From IMG/VR virus record IMGVR_UViG_3300022205_000001, positions 64,001 to 128,000 of that record: 64,000 nt of DNA; one strand, 5' to 3'. How positions within the stretch are numbered: the first letter of the stretch is position 1; each line of letters begins with the position of its first letter. The notes under the pieces are model-generated. The model searched no databases, was not told the DNA's origin, and saw only the letters and a list, made by a program, of their open reading frames with translations. The translations under genes and the position numbers were made by a program. Below, piece after piece: positions 32,014-41,900 of this stretch. The stretch is from a virus.

Positions 32014-33048
32014 TTAAGCCACAGTATCAGGGTATTCTGTTATGTATGTAGTGTAACCATAATCCGTATTCGCATTTGCGGTAATTGGATTCTGATAGAT
32101 CCAGATTTCGGCATCTTTCTGAGGAACAAGTTCTGTTGATTGAACGGTCCAATGGGCTCCAGTTTCCAGACCCCATATGTTATTGTTCACCAGAAGCGTT
32201 CCGGTTGATTGTGTCAAGTATAAGGTATTGGTTGATGGCACCCACGCATACACCTTGCCTGTTATTCCGAGATTTGGTTCACGGATGATTTCAGATTCTT
32301 TGAAATCAATGGACCCACCGGTTACAACAATTTTCTGGATAAGTGGATTGGTACTATCAGTATACAAATTGACGTAGATTCCACCTGTAATGGCTGCATT
32401 GGGATCTTGTGTATTTGCGGAGACGCCCATGATGATTGTGGTATTTGACGTTGGTCCGAAGAGATAGGTTTTTGCAGTGAACTGGAAATCCCAGGTGATC
32501 ATTCTGGTCCCATCTTCAAATGATCCTTGGTAATTGTTTTCTTCATGCACACTCGTAAGAATGATCGGAATATCCTTCACGATGCCCAGTTCTTCAGAGA
32601 GTGTCGCACTGATGGTATAATCAGGGGTGAAGAATGGTAATATTTGTTCAACGACCTGAAGTCCATCTTCGATGTTTCTGACATACAATGAAAGACCAAA
32701 ATCAATGTTGTATGGTATACCCACATACTGTGCAACAGGAATTCCGTTCCTCATGACACGATGCTTGATGGAAGACTGCTGCTTTCGTGCCGAATCATAA
32801 TTCATTGATAGAATCTCAAATGACAAACGGGGCAATGTAGTCGCAATCGACTTCGTGAGGGTTGGGTCAGAGAATAGTTTCGTGACGAATTTCTCTTTCG
32901 GCGCATATGCCAATGGGCACTTGATACGCTCTTTCTTTGTCAACCCATCGACCGTTTCACGTTCAATGAAAATGTCATTGAAGAGTGACCCGAAGAGGGA
33001 GACATGCTTTCTGATAATTCTGTGATAAAACGGGTTATGTCCAAGCAT
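32014..33048 (-). CDS. 15: Tail sheath stabilizer / tail completion protein gp15
   Basis: A 344-residue protein; T4 gp15 has 272. The first 220 residues follow T4 gp15: FYHRIIRKHVSLFGSLFNDI, KCPLAYAPKEKFVTKL, TLPRLSFEILSMNYD, LSLYVRNIEDGLQVVEQILPFFTPDY, WDFQFTAKTYLFGP (cut here into pieces of the same order). It caps the tail as a hexamer and joins it to the neck. Residues about 225-305 are a beta-rich addition (GKVYAWVPSTNTLYL, GAHWTVQST) resembling one in gp14. The start overlaps the gp14 stop as TAATG. Confidence 0.93.
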   Translation of the reverse strand: MLGHNPFYHRIIRKHVSLFGSLFNDIFIERETVDGLTKKERIKCPLAYAPKEKFVTKLFSDPTLTKSIATTLPRLSFEILSMNYDSARKQQSSIKHRVMRNGIPVAQYVGIPYNIDFGLSLYVRNIEDGLQVVEQILPFFTPDYTISATLSEELGIVKDIPIILTSVHEENNYQGSFEDGTRMITWDFQFTAKTYLFGPTSNTTIIMGVSANTQDPNAAITGGIYVNLYTDSTNPLIQKIVVTGGSIDFKESEIIREPNLGITGKVYAWVPSTNTLYLTQSTGTLLVNNNIWGLETGAHWTVQSTELVPQKDAEIWIYQNPITANANTDYGYTTYITEYPDTVA

Positions 33049-33947
33049 TATGGATTACCAAATGGGTTAGTTTCAGTGAAGTCCAGGATATCATTCGATT
33101 CCGTTTCAATGACTTTGTTGTCGGCACTATCATCATTCTGTTGACCAAGTGGAGTATTGGTATCAATGGATGAAACTGCCCATGATGCCCCACTGTTTGC
33201 GCCGTTGACGTTTGCGGTATTTGAAAATGCTCCATTGACCATTGCGACACCTAGTGTGGTATTGGAGGAATACCAGACAACAGCTTTTCCGAATGCATTA
33301 GCCGTTACAAGCGTGCTACCCTGATACACAATTTCCGTGTTAACGGTGTCAAAAGACCCTGTTCCTCCCGCAGTTAGTACCAAATGCGTAAGCTGCAAAT
33401 CATCGAGAATTTGACTGTCCACGGCTTCAACTCCAGTGGAAATTTCTTCATGTGAGAACACATACTGTTTCAACTTCAATGCATAGACATAGACATTACC
33501 CCCACGACCACGACCTAATGTATAAAACATCGCCTGGTTATTTTCGTGTTCGACATGTGTGATCTCAAAGAAATTTTGCATCATCGGCACAAACACAAGA
33601 TCCCCTTCTCGTGGTCGTACCAATGAGGGAATTGTGAAATTGAACCGTCTGCGTGAAACGAGTAACGACATGTCATCTCGTATTTCCAGCCCAAACTTTG
33701 TGATAAGATCCTGTTCCCCTTCCATTGCAGTGGTATTTTCCAAATACATCTCAATAGGATAAGCAGAGGTAAATTGTTTGAGTTGTTCTTCCCCCATCAG
33801 TTTATCGATTTGATCCCTCGATTCACGCGGCAGATAATACACATCCATTGAGTGTATTTTCAGTGCCTCGATAACCAGATCCTCAATAAGCAACTGCTCT
33901 TGTGTGATCCGATCTGGAAAGAAATTGAAATAATGATTTGTTGGCAT
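33048..33947 (-). CDS. 14: Neck protein gp14
   Basis: A 299-residue protein; T4 gp14 has 256. The T4-like part includes TNHYFNFFPDRITQEQLL, DLVIEALKIHSMDVYYLPRE, DLITKFGLEIRDDMSLLVSR and RPREGDLVFVPMMQNFFEI, then FSHEEISTGVEAVDSQI. Residues about 185-260 are an inserted beta module (GKAVVWYSSNTTLG, SGASWAVSS) that also occurs in gp15. The C-terminal NDILDFTETNPFGNP is the usual gp14 ending. It acts with gp13 to form the neck joining head and tail. Confidence 0.94.
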   Translation of the reverse strand: MPTNHYFNFFPDRITQEQLLIEDLVIEALKIHSMDVYYLPRESRDQIDKLMGEEQLKQFTSAYPIEMYLENTTAMEGEQDLITKFGLEIRDDMSLLVSRRRFNFTIPSLVRPREGDLVFVPMMQNFFEITHVEHENNQAMFYTLGRGRGGNVYVYALKLKQYVFSHEEISTGVEAVDSQILDDLQLTHLVLTAGGTGSFDTVNTEIVYQGSTLVTANAFGKAVVWYSSNTTLGVAMVNGAFSNTANVNGANSGASWAVSSIDTNTPLGQQNDDSADNKVIETESNDILDFTETNPFGNP

Positions 33948-33956
33948 AGATTACTC

Positions 33957-35120
33957 TTAGTGTATCAGAAGGTATGTTCCAAGAACATCGCGTCGGTTCG
34001 CGGCTTCATCGCCGTGTCCTGGCCACACAAGCACATTCCAGTGTGGTGCAGTGCCGACAGGCTTTTTCATCATTTCATCATATGTGATGATGGTATCAGT
34101 TGCAATACTATACTTATGGGCAACCCGGCGCTTGAATTCGTCTAATGCATGGGTGTCCTTGAATTGCATACGACCGTGAACATCTTTCAACAACTTCTTC
34201 CCATCACGAGCAACAAGATCAGTAAACATTTCTTTCGGAATGACCTTGCTGTGCTTGGTACGGGTGATATCAATCAAACGTTCCTGTGAGGGCTGTGCGC
34301 CTTGACTGAAATTGATCAAGAAGTTTGCTGGCTTCTGTGAATGAGCAACACTGGCAATCTTCGTGTAGGCATAGAATTCGATATCAGGGAATGCTCGTGC
34401 TACGTCATACGCTAAGTCAAGATATTGTGGACTGAAGAAATCTCCAGCATCATGCCATCGAACAACGATCTTTGTGCCCTTCTTGGCAGCTTTGCGATGG
34501 GCATCCGCTAATTCCTTTTCGAGTGCATGTTTGAAACCATCTGGATCATTGAGTAAGAAATTGAGGACGCGAGACGCCCCCAAACTAGAAGCTTTCCACT
34601 GCACGTATCCGCCCTTCATGGCATAACAGAATACTTTACATGCACCTGCTCCAGGACAGGTATCTACAACGACAAACTCTCCTGCTTTTTCATCGACCGC
34701 TAGCCCCTTGAGTGCCGGAAGACCCACGTTGAAGTAGATGCTGCTGGTACCATCACTGTGCTGCATCTTTTCGTTTTGCTTCATAATGACTTTGGGACGA
34801 GTCATGATGGAGTGCTTTAGCTTCTCGGTATCGTAGTCTTCCCCGGCTTCCCCTTTGACTTGAACGTTTCCGGCGTGAATGTAGGGAAGTTCATATTTGT
34901 CCTTTGGTCCCTTTTCTTTCTTGACGACACGACCAAGATACGCTTGCAATTCATCATGTTTCAAGGTGCGTACTGTAGCGCCCAAAAATGGAGCATAGGC
35001 CTCCTCAAGTTCCGCAAGATAGCTCTCCTTGAGGAATTCAGGTAGCGACATGATCGTGAGACCATTCTTTTTCTTAGTTTGCTTAGTGGTTTCGACAATA
35101 AATCCAGCGAATGAGTACAT
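33957..35120 (-). CDS. GP88-like protein of unknown function inside the neck gene cluster
   Basis: A 387-residue protein. DTCPGAGACKVFCYAMKGGY (three Cys near residues 180-190) and VRWHDAGDFFSPQYLDLA, then FYAYTKIASVAHS, match the hallmark blocks of the GP88 family first named in mycobacteriophages and found in diverse phages and plasmids. The biochemical function of that family is unknown; the Cys cluster could bind a metal or Fe-S centre. Residues 1-100 and the C-terminal 80, with a Lys/Asp-rich portion, are extra. AAAGGAG precedes the ATG. It interrupts the otherwise fixed gp13-gp14 order and would be transcribed with late genes. Confidence 0.75.
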   Translation of the reverse strand: MYSFAGFIVETTKQTKKKNGLTIMSLPEFLKESYLAELEEAYAPFLGATVRTLKHDELQAYLGRVVKKEKGPKDKYELPYIHAGNVQVKGEAGEDYDTEKLKHSIMTRPKVIMKQNEKMQHSDGTSSIYFNVGLPALKGLAVDEKAGEFVVVDTCPGAGACKVFCYAMKGGYVQWKASSLGASRVLNFLLNDPDGFKHALEKELADAHRKAAKKGTKIVVRWHDAGDFFSPQYLDLAYDVARAFPDIEFYAYTKIASVAHSQKPANFLINFSQGAQPSQERLIDITRTKHSKVIPKEMFTDLVARDGKKLLKDVHGRMQFKDTHALDEFKRRVAHKYSIATDTIITYDEMMKKPVGTAPHWNVLVWPGHGDEAANRRDVLGTYLLIH

Positions 35121-35130
35121 GGTAGCTCCT

Positions 35131-36096
35131 TTATCCGATCATGAAATCGTTTGGTAAGGTATTGAATTCGATAAACTGTTCTCGTAGCTTCTCAATTTCC
35201 GCAGTCGCTTCATCGTAGATCTGCTGTCCGTTCAATAATACGCCACCAGGCATTTGGATGCCCCCGAACTTCTTCATGTTCTCTCCCCACTGCTTTTTGA
35301 TGAAGAGATACCCCAAATCTTTGAGCACACGGTCATTCCAGACATCTTCATTCGCGTCAATGTATGCACTGGTAACTGCTTCCGTAGTTGCCCAGGTGGT
35401 TGAGACATTCATGCCTGTGTTGGCATGGATACCTGTTATCGTAGTCGCATAGGTCCCATTGGCGGTTTCAAAATGTACTTCATCACCTTTTATGAGTTGT
35501 GAGTCAAATGAGGTACCGGTACCACTAATCGTATTCGCACCCCCATTCAATGTAATGGACCCACTCAAAGTAATACGGTCTGGATTGATGATTCCGTAAC
35601 ATTCGATGAGAATGTATGTCCCAACTGCTAAGTTTCCATCCCAATTCACATCCAGCATGAGACGATTCTTATGACGATGAAACCGCATTTGTGGGCTACC
35701 GGAGAATAAGAGATTCAAGGTACGAAGATGTTGCATGGTGATGGTGTATGGAACATAAGAAACGGAAGTGAAATCATACAGGTCATGCAAACGCAATTGA
35801 TAGCGTAAATCGAACATGTTCACAGAAGCCGATGATCCATCGAAATCTAGTACACCTGTCACACCCCAAATTCGGTCAGGAATGAGGATGTAGCGTCGGT
35901 CTCGATCCTGTTGAGTGATCTGGTGTTTGAGATAGAGTTTTTCCATTCCATCATAATGATAGTCTTGCCAAAATTCCAATGCTTCGTCTACACGGTCATC
36001 CACCTGATCATCGTCAACGTTAATTTCAATGACCGGGTGACCGAGTTTACGCTTGCAGTAATCGATAAATTGTGCTCTAGTATGTGGATGTGCCAT
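35131..36096 (-). CDS. 13: Neck protein gp13
   Basis: A 321-residue protein; T4 gp13 has 309. T4-type blocks are the N-terminal QFIDYCKRKLGHPVIEINVD, VDEALEFWQDYHYDGMEK, YILIPDRIWGVTGVLDF and, after the insert, VWNDRVLKDLGYLFIKKQWG and KFGGIQMPGGVLLNGQQIYD. Residues about 176-246 are a beta-rich insert (GTGTSFDSQLIKGDEVHF) that resembles a segment of the gp7-like wedge protein. AGGGG lies before the start. It forms the neck with gp14, from which it is separated here by the GP88-like gene. Confidence 0.94.
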   Translation of the reverse strand: MAHPHTRAQFIDYCKRKLGHPVIEINVDDDQVDDRVDEALEFWQDYHYDGMEKLYLKHQITQQDRDRRYILIPDRIWGVTGVLDFDGSSASVNMFDLRYQLRLHDLYDFTSVSYVPYTITMQHLRTLNLLFSGSPQMRFHRHKNRLMLDVNWDGNLAVGTYILIECYGIINPDRITLSGSITLNGGANTISGTGTSFDSQLIKGDEVHFETANGTYATTITGIHANTGMNVSTTWATTEAVTSAYIDANEDVWNDRVLKDLGYLFIKKQWGENMKKFGGIQMPGGVLLNGQQIYDEATAEIEKLREQFIEFNTLPNDFMIG

Positions 36097-36107
36097 AATA
36101 CCCCTAT

Positions 36108-36272
36108 TTATGTGATAATCATAATTCGTCGTCTAGTAGCTGGAGGTTCGGTTTGAACTGAGGTTGTCACATAATCCTCAGCCCACCACCCTTCTTCTAC
36201 AATCTGTATATCAAACCAAGTGTTAGATACCACAGATGGATCAAACCATCCGTCTCCAATTGAATTTGCCAT
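36108..36272 (-). CDS. Small Trp-rich protein (54 residues)
   Basis: An open frame of 54 codons that fills the gap between gp13 and the fibre-like gene at 36274, joined to the latter as TAATATG. It is acidic and aromatic in the middle (SNTWFDIQIVEEGWWAEDY) and ends with a basic stretch (ATRRRIMIIT). The repeated Trp-Trp and Trp-Phe pairs suggest a small structural piece packing against a larger protein. I know no family. Support is the exact fit between genes, the absence of other coding potential and the late-operon position. Confidence 0.6.
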   Translation of the reverse strand: MANSIGDGWFDPSVVSNTWFDIQIVEEGWWAEDYVTTSVQTEPPATRRRIMIIT

Positions 36273-36273
36273 A

Positions 36274-37236
36274 TTAGTAGGTAACCTGCGCGGCTAAGAA
36301 AAATGACCCATTACGTAATGAGGATCTACTTGACGCAACTTCCGATGCGTGCATGAGTTGGATGCTGTATACATTATGAGGAATTCCACTTGTAACGGTA
36401 AATGGGGAGGCAGTTCCTCCTGCTAAAAATCCAATCCCATATGAGGTAATTGCTGGATTCGTGCCTTGAGCAATGATGAATCCACTTGACCCAACTCTTC
36501 CCCCGGCAGCTTTTGCGGCTCCAGTGACACTTTGTGTAACTGTGGTAATTGCCGACGAACTCATTGTTAAAGCCCATGAGGTATCTCCTCCGGGCATATT
36601 AACATCAAACCCAAAAATTGACCCCGTTGTGGTTGCCACACTTTGAAAAAATGGTATAGAAAAAAATATGACAGGGGGATACGCACTTCCTGTTTTTCCG
36701 TACAGTTTTCCTCCACCCGGTAATATTAGTGACGCCCCATCCACCCCCTGTAGACTTTGAGTATACAAGCATGAATTATTCGTCATACCCTTTAGCACTA
36801 CTGTTTGTATTATTCGTGGGCGACCGGTGGTTTTAAATCCATTTTTCCCATTGTATTCAATATAGTCCCCCCACCATGTTCTAGCGGAATAGAGTCTATA
36901 CGTAGTGCCATCAGCATTATAGAGGACTTGCAAGTTCGCAAATGATTCGGCCACTGGCACGGTTCCGGTAGTTAATAGATGAGTCTCGTCACCATTTCTG
37001 ATATGCAGATGATTAATATTACGCTGGATGCCGGTACCAGGAGCACTGACAATCGTGGTGTTTGCACTAGTTTTGATGGTGGTATTACTGTAATACGTTT
37101 GTCCGACTACCCCATTAGCGGCATATCGGTCAGTATATTCCACCTGTACCACTACGTTTCCTTGATAGCCTAAAGCTTCCCAAGGAAAGGAAACGGATAA
37201 TACTAAAGTGTCTGTGGTATTTGCTAGAATAATCAT
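36274..37236 (-). CDS. Tandem paralogue 1, probable tail/fibre-associated virion protein
   Basis: A 320-residue, beta-rich protein without recognised domain. The N-terminal 90 residues (ILANTTDTLVLSV, VVVQVEYTDRYAANGVVGQ, RNINHLHIRNGD) align with the proteins at 37238 and 38132. The central part has a Gly-rich loop (LILPGGGKLYGKTG) and a Thr/Ser/Ala-rich segment typical of fibre or adhesin surfaces. It ends with SSRSSLRNGSFFLAAQ. AAAAGG precedes the start. All three paralogues are packed within two to four bases of each other. Exposure on the virion is inferred from position between fibre and neck genes. Confidence 0.62.
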   Translation of the reverse strand: MIILANTTDTLVLSVSFPWEALGYQGNVVVQVEYTDRYAANGVVGQTYYSNTTIKTSANTTIVSAPGTGIQRNINHLHIRNGDETHLLTTGTVPVAESFANLQVLYNADGTTYRLYSARTWWGDYIEYNGKNGFKTTGRPRIIQTVVLKGMTNNSCLYTQSLQGVDGASLILPGGGKLYGKTGSAYPPVIFFSIPFFQSVATTTGSIFGFDVNMPGGDTSWALTMSSSAITTVTQSVTGAAKAAGGRVGSSGFIIAQGTNPAITSYGIGFLAGGTASPFTVTSGIPHNVYSIQLMHASEVASSRSSLRNGSFFLAAQVTY

Positions 37237-37237
37237 A

Positions 37238-38128
37238 TTACCTTTTTATATGAGTCCATCCCTGAGCGTTTACTTCTTTCCAAATTCGTAACCATGATCC
37301 TTTGTATACTACGAGAGCATTGGCTACAGTTACTTCCGGCATAGCCATCATATAGAAATCCTCTTCCACATATTCTGTTTGAATAAATCCCGCCGTAAAT
37401 CCTGGGGAAATAGTAGTTCCTGGTCCAGTGGTTTGTGCGGTGATCGCGGTGTTTGTGTTGAGTTGAAATCCCATTGAAACGGCTGCTGCGGTAGGGCTTG
37501 ACGTGACCGTATCCATATTAGCGACTGCCACATCATACCATACCCCTTTACTCATCCCGACAGCAAATTGTGCTCCTGTGGTCGTTGCATTGGTAGAATA
37601 TAAACCATAGAACAAAAAGAAATATTTTGAACGAGCTTCAAGGGTACACCGTAAATTTGGTATCGGTGTCCAAGTGCCTGTTGTTGCATAGGTACTATTT
37701 TGTTGGGTAATGAATGCCCGTGGTTTATAGATTTGACGGTTGAACTCAGTAAATCCCTTATCTTCATGATACATTACTCCACACCCAGCATCTAATTTAG
37801 TGGCATAAAGAGTAATGGGCCAAGCTCCAGTATTTTTATTAAGAATTACAACTGAAGTATTTCCATCTACAAAAGTATCGTTGTACAATAAATCGCTAGA
37901 AATCATGTTAATATGTTTGATATTTCTAATGGTATTTGCAGGTGGAGGCGAACATACGTTTGCCGTAGTTTCACTCGTCCCTCTAAAAATGGACAGTTCT
38001 CGGTCTACGTTACTAATACTCCCTGTAGATAAATTTTTATCCACATATGTGACCATACAATGCACATTGTATGCGACTATAGAACCAACCGTTAATGAAA
38101 GGTATTCATTTGCTTGTAAGATGATCAT
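37238..38128 (-). CDS. Tandem paralogue 2, probable tail/fibre-associated virion protein
   Basis: A 296-residue member of the three-gene family. The N-terminus (MIILQANEYLSLTVGS, VHCMVTYVDKNLSTGSIS, IRNIKHINMISSD) keeps the family pattern of a first strand, then YVD followed by a Ser/Thr-Gly turn, then RxI. A shared middle feature is TNATTTGAQFAVGMSKG, matching TTAATTTGARFAIGASPA in the 38132 protein. The C-terminus (VYKGSWLRIWKEVNAQGW) also resembles the GSWFNIF ending of that protein. The ribosome site is CAGGAT. Family function is unknown; receptor-binding or decoration is a guess from context. Confidence 0.62.
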   Translation of the reverse strand: MIILQANEYLSLTVGSIVAYNVHCMVTYVDKNLSTGSISNVDRELSIFRGTSETTANVCSPPPANTIRNIKHINMISSDLLYNDTFVDGNTSVVILNKNTGAWPITLYATKLDAGCGVMYHEDKGFTEFNRQIYKPRAFITQQNSTYATTGTWTPIPNLRCTLEARSKYFFLFYGLYSTNATTTGAQFAVGMSKGVWYDVAVANMDTVTSSPTAAAVSMGFQLNTNTAITAQTTGPGTTISPGFTAGFIQTEYVEEDFYMMAMPEVTVANALVVYKGSWLRIWKEVNAQGWTHIKR

Positions 38129-38131
38129 TGT

Positions 38132-38962
38132 CTATCCTGTCGGGTGAAAAATATTGAACCATGACCCAAAGACTGTGGTAGCTGCCGATGCCGCAACTTC
38201 AGTTGCCGATTGCACGATAACATATGTCGGAGAGGTTCCGCTGATTATTGTACCCGCAATTAGCCCAAGTCCTGCTGCCAATCCTACTCCTGTTGTTTGT
38301 AGTCCCAACATCCCATTAGATGAATCAGATGTTCCTGTAGATAATGCGGCAGCGGTTGCGGATACCGTTACCGTATCAATCATTCCAACACGAATAAATG
38401 TAGGAGCGGGAGATGCCCCAATTGCAAATCGTGCTCCGGTTGTGGTTGCTGCCGTTGTATGAGTTATTGCTCCTAAAAATCCAACTATAGTGTTAGGACT
38501 CACTGGCATACCAAGTCCGGTGTCTCCTAATGTATTCGCTGCTGTTTGGACACTATTAGTAGTAATCGTAGAAAACCGGTCATTCGTAATAGTATTTTCT
38601 GCAACTTTAAACCCCTCATCTTCCGTATAGACTAAGGATTCCCCCACCAATAACAGTGGGCGATAGAGCATATAGGTATTGGCACTGGTTGAATATTTCA
38701 AGGTAACTTCAACTGATTGGTAAGCATTCGCATTTGTGATACAAAGAGATTGAATGCTTCGGACATTTCCTGACGTGGGCGCATTCACAATTGTTGTTTC
38801 GGTGACTGTATCAATTTTCGTTAATTGACGATCTGCAACCCCCACTACACCTGTAGAAGTACTACGGTCCACATAAGACGCCACTACCTCAAGATTTGCG
38901 GTTGAGGTGAATGATGAAGGAATAACAATAAGAGTGTCAGTAGTGTTTGCAAGTATAAGCAT
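38132..38962 (-). CDS. Tandem paralogue 3, probable tail/fibre-associated virion protein
   Basis: A 276-residue member of the same family, the shortest and cleanest copy. The N-terminal half shows LILANTTDTLIVIPSSFTS, VVASYVDRSTSTGVVGVADR and NVRSIQSLCITNANAYQ; the second half shows ATTTGARFAIGASPAPTF and a Gly/Ala-rich region (GLAAGLGLIAGTI). It directly follows the 1084-residue fibre with an 8-base gap. No clear ribosome site is present except AGGGA about a dozen bases up. It lacks the extra segments of paralogue 1, so it may be near the ancestral form. Confidence 0.62.
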   Translation of the reverse strand: MLILANTTDTLIVIPSSFTSTANLEVVASYVDRSTSTGVVGVADRQLTKIDTVTETTIVNAPTSGNVRSIQSLCITNANAYQSVEVTLKYSTSANTYMLYRPLLLVGESLVYTEDEGFKVAENTITNDRFSTITTNSVQTAANTLGDTGLGMPVSPNTIVGFLGAITHTTAATTTGARFAIGASPAPTFIRVGMIDTVTVSATAAALSTGTSDSSNGMLGLQTTGVGLAAGLGLIAGTIISGTSPTYVIVQSATEVAASAATTVFGSWFNIFHPTG

Positions 38963-38970
38963 ATGCGTAT

Positions 38971-41900
38971 TTATCCCTGAGTATATTCTATTGTTAACGC
39001 AAACTGATCGGCTGACGATGTAATAGTTGGGAACCGAAGTGTTACATAATTATTGGCTAGAACTACCGCATCAGAAAATGTTGTGGTAAACACTCCGTTC
39101 GTGGTATTTGCACACACTACATCTCCAGTGATAGCTGTTCCAAGAATACCTGTAGCACGAGTATTTGCGTAATTAAGCGCATAGGTCACATTTGGAGTGG
39201 TTCCTTGAACGTGGGATATCACTCGTGTCACCGTCAATTGTTTACTCGTCCAAAAGAATGTGATGTTATCTGTCACTGCCGGTGAAAACACAGAAATACT
39301 TTTTGACTGGGTATTAGCTGTGGTATAGGCACCATTGGCATGATCCCTAGCGGTCTGGGCTAATGTGGCCCCAGTGTTCGCCTGGTTGAAGGCACCATTC
39401 GCATGAGCATACGCACCATTTGCCGTGTCTCTGGCGAATTGGTCAATTGCCGACCCTCCTGTCGCCACAATTTCAATAGAGCCTTTATCATTGTTGACAA
39501 GGATTCCGGTTCCTGCGGTGATTCGGTTGATATCATATCCGCCAGATACAGTGTTGGAAATGAGGATAGCCCCATTCAATCCAATCGCGGTTTGTCCGGT
39601 TCCTCCGCGAGCGATAGCAAGGGTTCCAGAAGTCACTTGCGAGGCGGCAATGGCAATGGCAGTATTGGTGACACTGGTGACATGACCACTCGTATTGACC
39701 ACAAATACAGGAATGGTTGCAGCATCTCCATAGCCGGTTGCGGTAACACCCGATGCGGCATGGGACACAATACCGGTAGTCGGGTCGTAATTAATCGGAG
39801 CGGTGTTGCTAATGTTGGCTCGGATTTGTGTTGCCGTATAGATCGCCGTATTCGCATTGGCATAAGCGGCATTGGCTCGTGCAAAGGCAGCATCCGCATT
39901 GGTGGTCGCTATGTTTGCCTGGGCATAGGCACTTGCGGCAACGGTGTTTGCGGTATTGGCTTGATTGAACGCGCCATTCGCATGATCTCTAGCGGTCTGT
40001 GCTAGAGTTCCCGCTGTGTTAGCTTGAACAAAGGCGGCATCAGCGTTTGCCGTTGCAATGTTCGCTTGTGTATAGGCACTTGCGGCTACTGTGTTTGCGG
40101 TATTGGCTTGATTGAACGCAGCATTCGCATGATCTCGCGCTGTTTGGGCAAGTGTTTGATCAACCGTGACATTGGATGCACTGGTAATATGCCCTCGTGC
40201 ATCAATCGTTATCTGTGGAATTGAGGTTGTAGTACCATAGGTTGTAGCTGTGACGCCTGAAGTGGCATGACTAATGATACCGGTAATTGGATCATAATTA
40301 ATCGGAGCGGTGTTGCTAATGTTGGCTCGGATTTGTGTTGCCGTATAGATTGCGGTGTTGGCATTGGCATACGCGGCATTGGCTCGTGTAAACGCTGCAT
40401 CCGCATTGATGGTTGCAATATTGGCTTGAGCATATGCTGAAGCGGCTACTGTGTTTGCAGTATTGGCTTGGTTGAAGGCACCGTTGGCATGAGCATATGC
40501 TCCATTCGCCGTATCACGCGCAAATTGGTCAAGCGCCGAACCGCCAGTTGCCGCAATCGTAATAGTCCCTCGGTCATTTGTAATGGCAATTCCTGATCCT
40601 TGAGTTAAGGGACGAAGATCAAACCCACCTGAGACCGTATTACCGATGAGGACTGCCCCATTTGTTGTGACCCCAGTATTTGCTACAGCGGTATTGGCTT
40701 GATTGAAGGCACCGTTGGCATGATCTCGTGCTGTTTGCGCCAATACAGTTCCAACATTCGCTTGTGTAAATGCACCGTTGGCATGATCTCTAGCAGTTTG
40801 GGCTAATGTGGTCCCAGTGTTCGCTTGTGTAAACGCGCCATTCGCATGATCTCTAGCAGTTTGCGCCAATACAGTTCCAACATTCGCTTGAACAAAGGCA
40901 GCATCCGCATTGGTGGTTGCGATATTGGCTTGATTGTATGCAGAGGCGGCTACTATATTAGCAGTGTTGGCTTGATTGAAGGCAGCATTCGCTTGATCTC
41001 GTGCAAATTGATCTGTGCCACTTCCCCCAGTAGAGGCAATAGTAATAGTATCATTTGGGGCATCGGTAGTAATGACGATTCCCGATCCTGCAACAAGTGT
41101 TAATGTATCAACATTAGAGTCTGCTACGACATTGGCTTGTCCTGCAACATTGATTGTCACGAATGCATTTTGAGCAACGGAATTGGCTTTTGTGTATGCC
41201 GCATTCGCTTGATCTCGTGCCCATGCATCAGTGGCTCCCGCCCCAGTTTCAATAGCTACATTACTGACTGATACAATATGTCCTTTATCATCCACTACGA
41301 ATACTGGTATGTGGGAGGAATCCCCATAGCCTGTTGCCGTGACTCCAGAGACGGCGTGACTGATTACTCCAGTAGTAGAGTCATATCGGATGGGGGTGGT
41401 ATTGGAAATGTTGGCGCGGATTTGTGTTGCCGTATAAATGGCGGTATTGGCATTCGCATAGGCAGCATTCGCTCGTGTAAACGCAGCATCGGCATTGGTG
41501 GTTGCGATGTTTGCCTGAGCATAGGCAGACGCCGCTATAATGTTGGCAGTATTCGCCTGGTTGAAGGCAGCATTCGCTTGATCTCGTGCGAATTGATCCT
41601 GCCCGGAGGGTAGTGCAATTGCCGTATTCGTGATTGCGGTGACATGTCCCTTTGCGTCAACCGTAACAACTGGAATATGTGTAGTGTTACCATACGTAGT
41701 CGCTGCAATTCCAGAATTCGCATGGGAAATGACGCCAGTGGTCGAATCATAGTTGATTGGTGTTGTATTGGAAAGATTTGCCCGAATTTGACTAGCAGTA
41801 TAGATCGCCGTGTTCGCATTACTAAACGCAGCATCGGCATTGGTGGTTGCGATGTTCGCTTTACTGAATGCGGCATTCGCTTGATCTCGCGCAAATTGAT

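Noticed and set aside
36105-36112. CATAAATA before gp13
   Set aside because: It is formed by the stop codon of the 54-residue gene and the gp13 ribosome-site region; mismatch and spacing of eight bases from the ATG make a promoter unlikely.
38968-38975. GATAAATA six bases before the ATG at 38962
   Set aside because: It is one mismatch from the late motif, overlaps a stop codon and leaves no room for a leader.
39403-40005. Plus-strand open frame of 200 codons opposite the long fibre gene
   Set aside because: It arises from the repetitive Ala/Asn-rich coding of the fibre; composition is Gly/Ser/Cys/Arg repeat-like and no start signal is seen.
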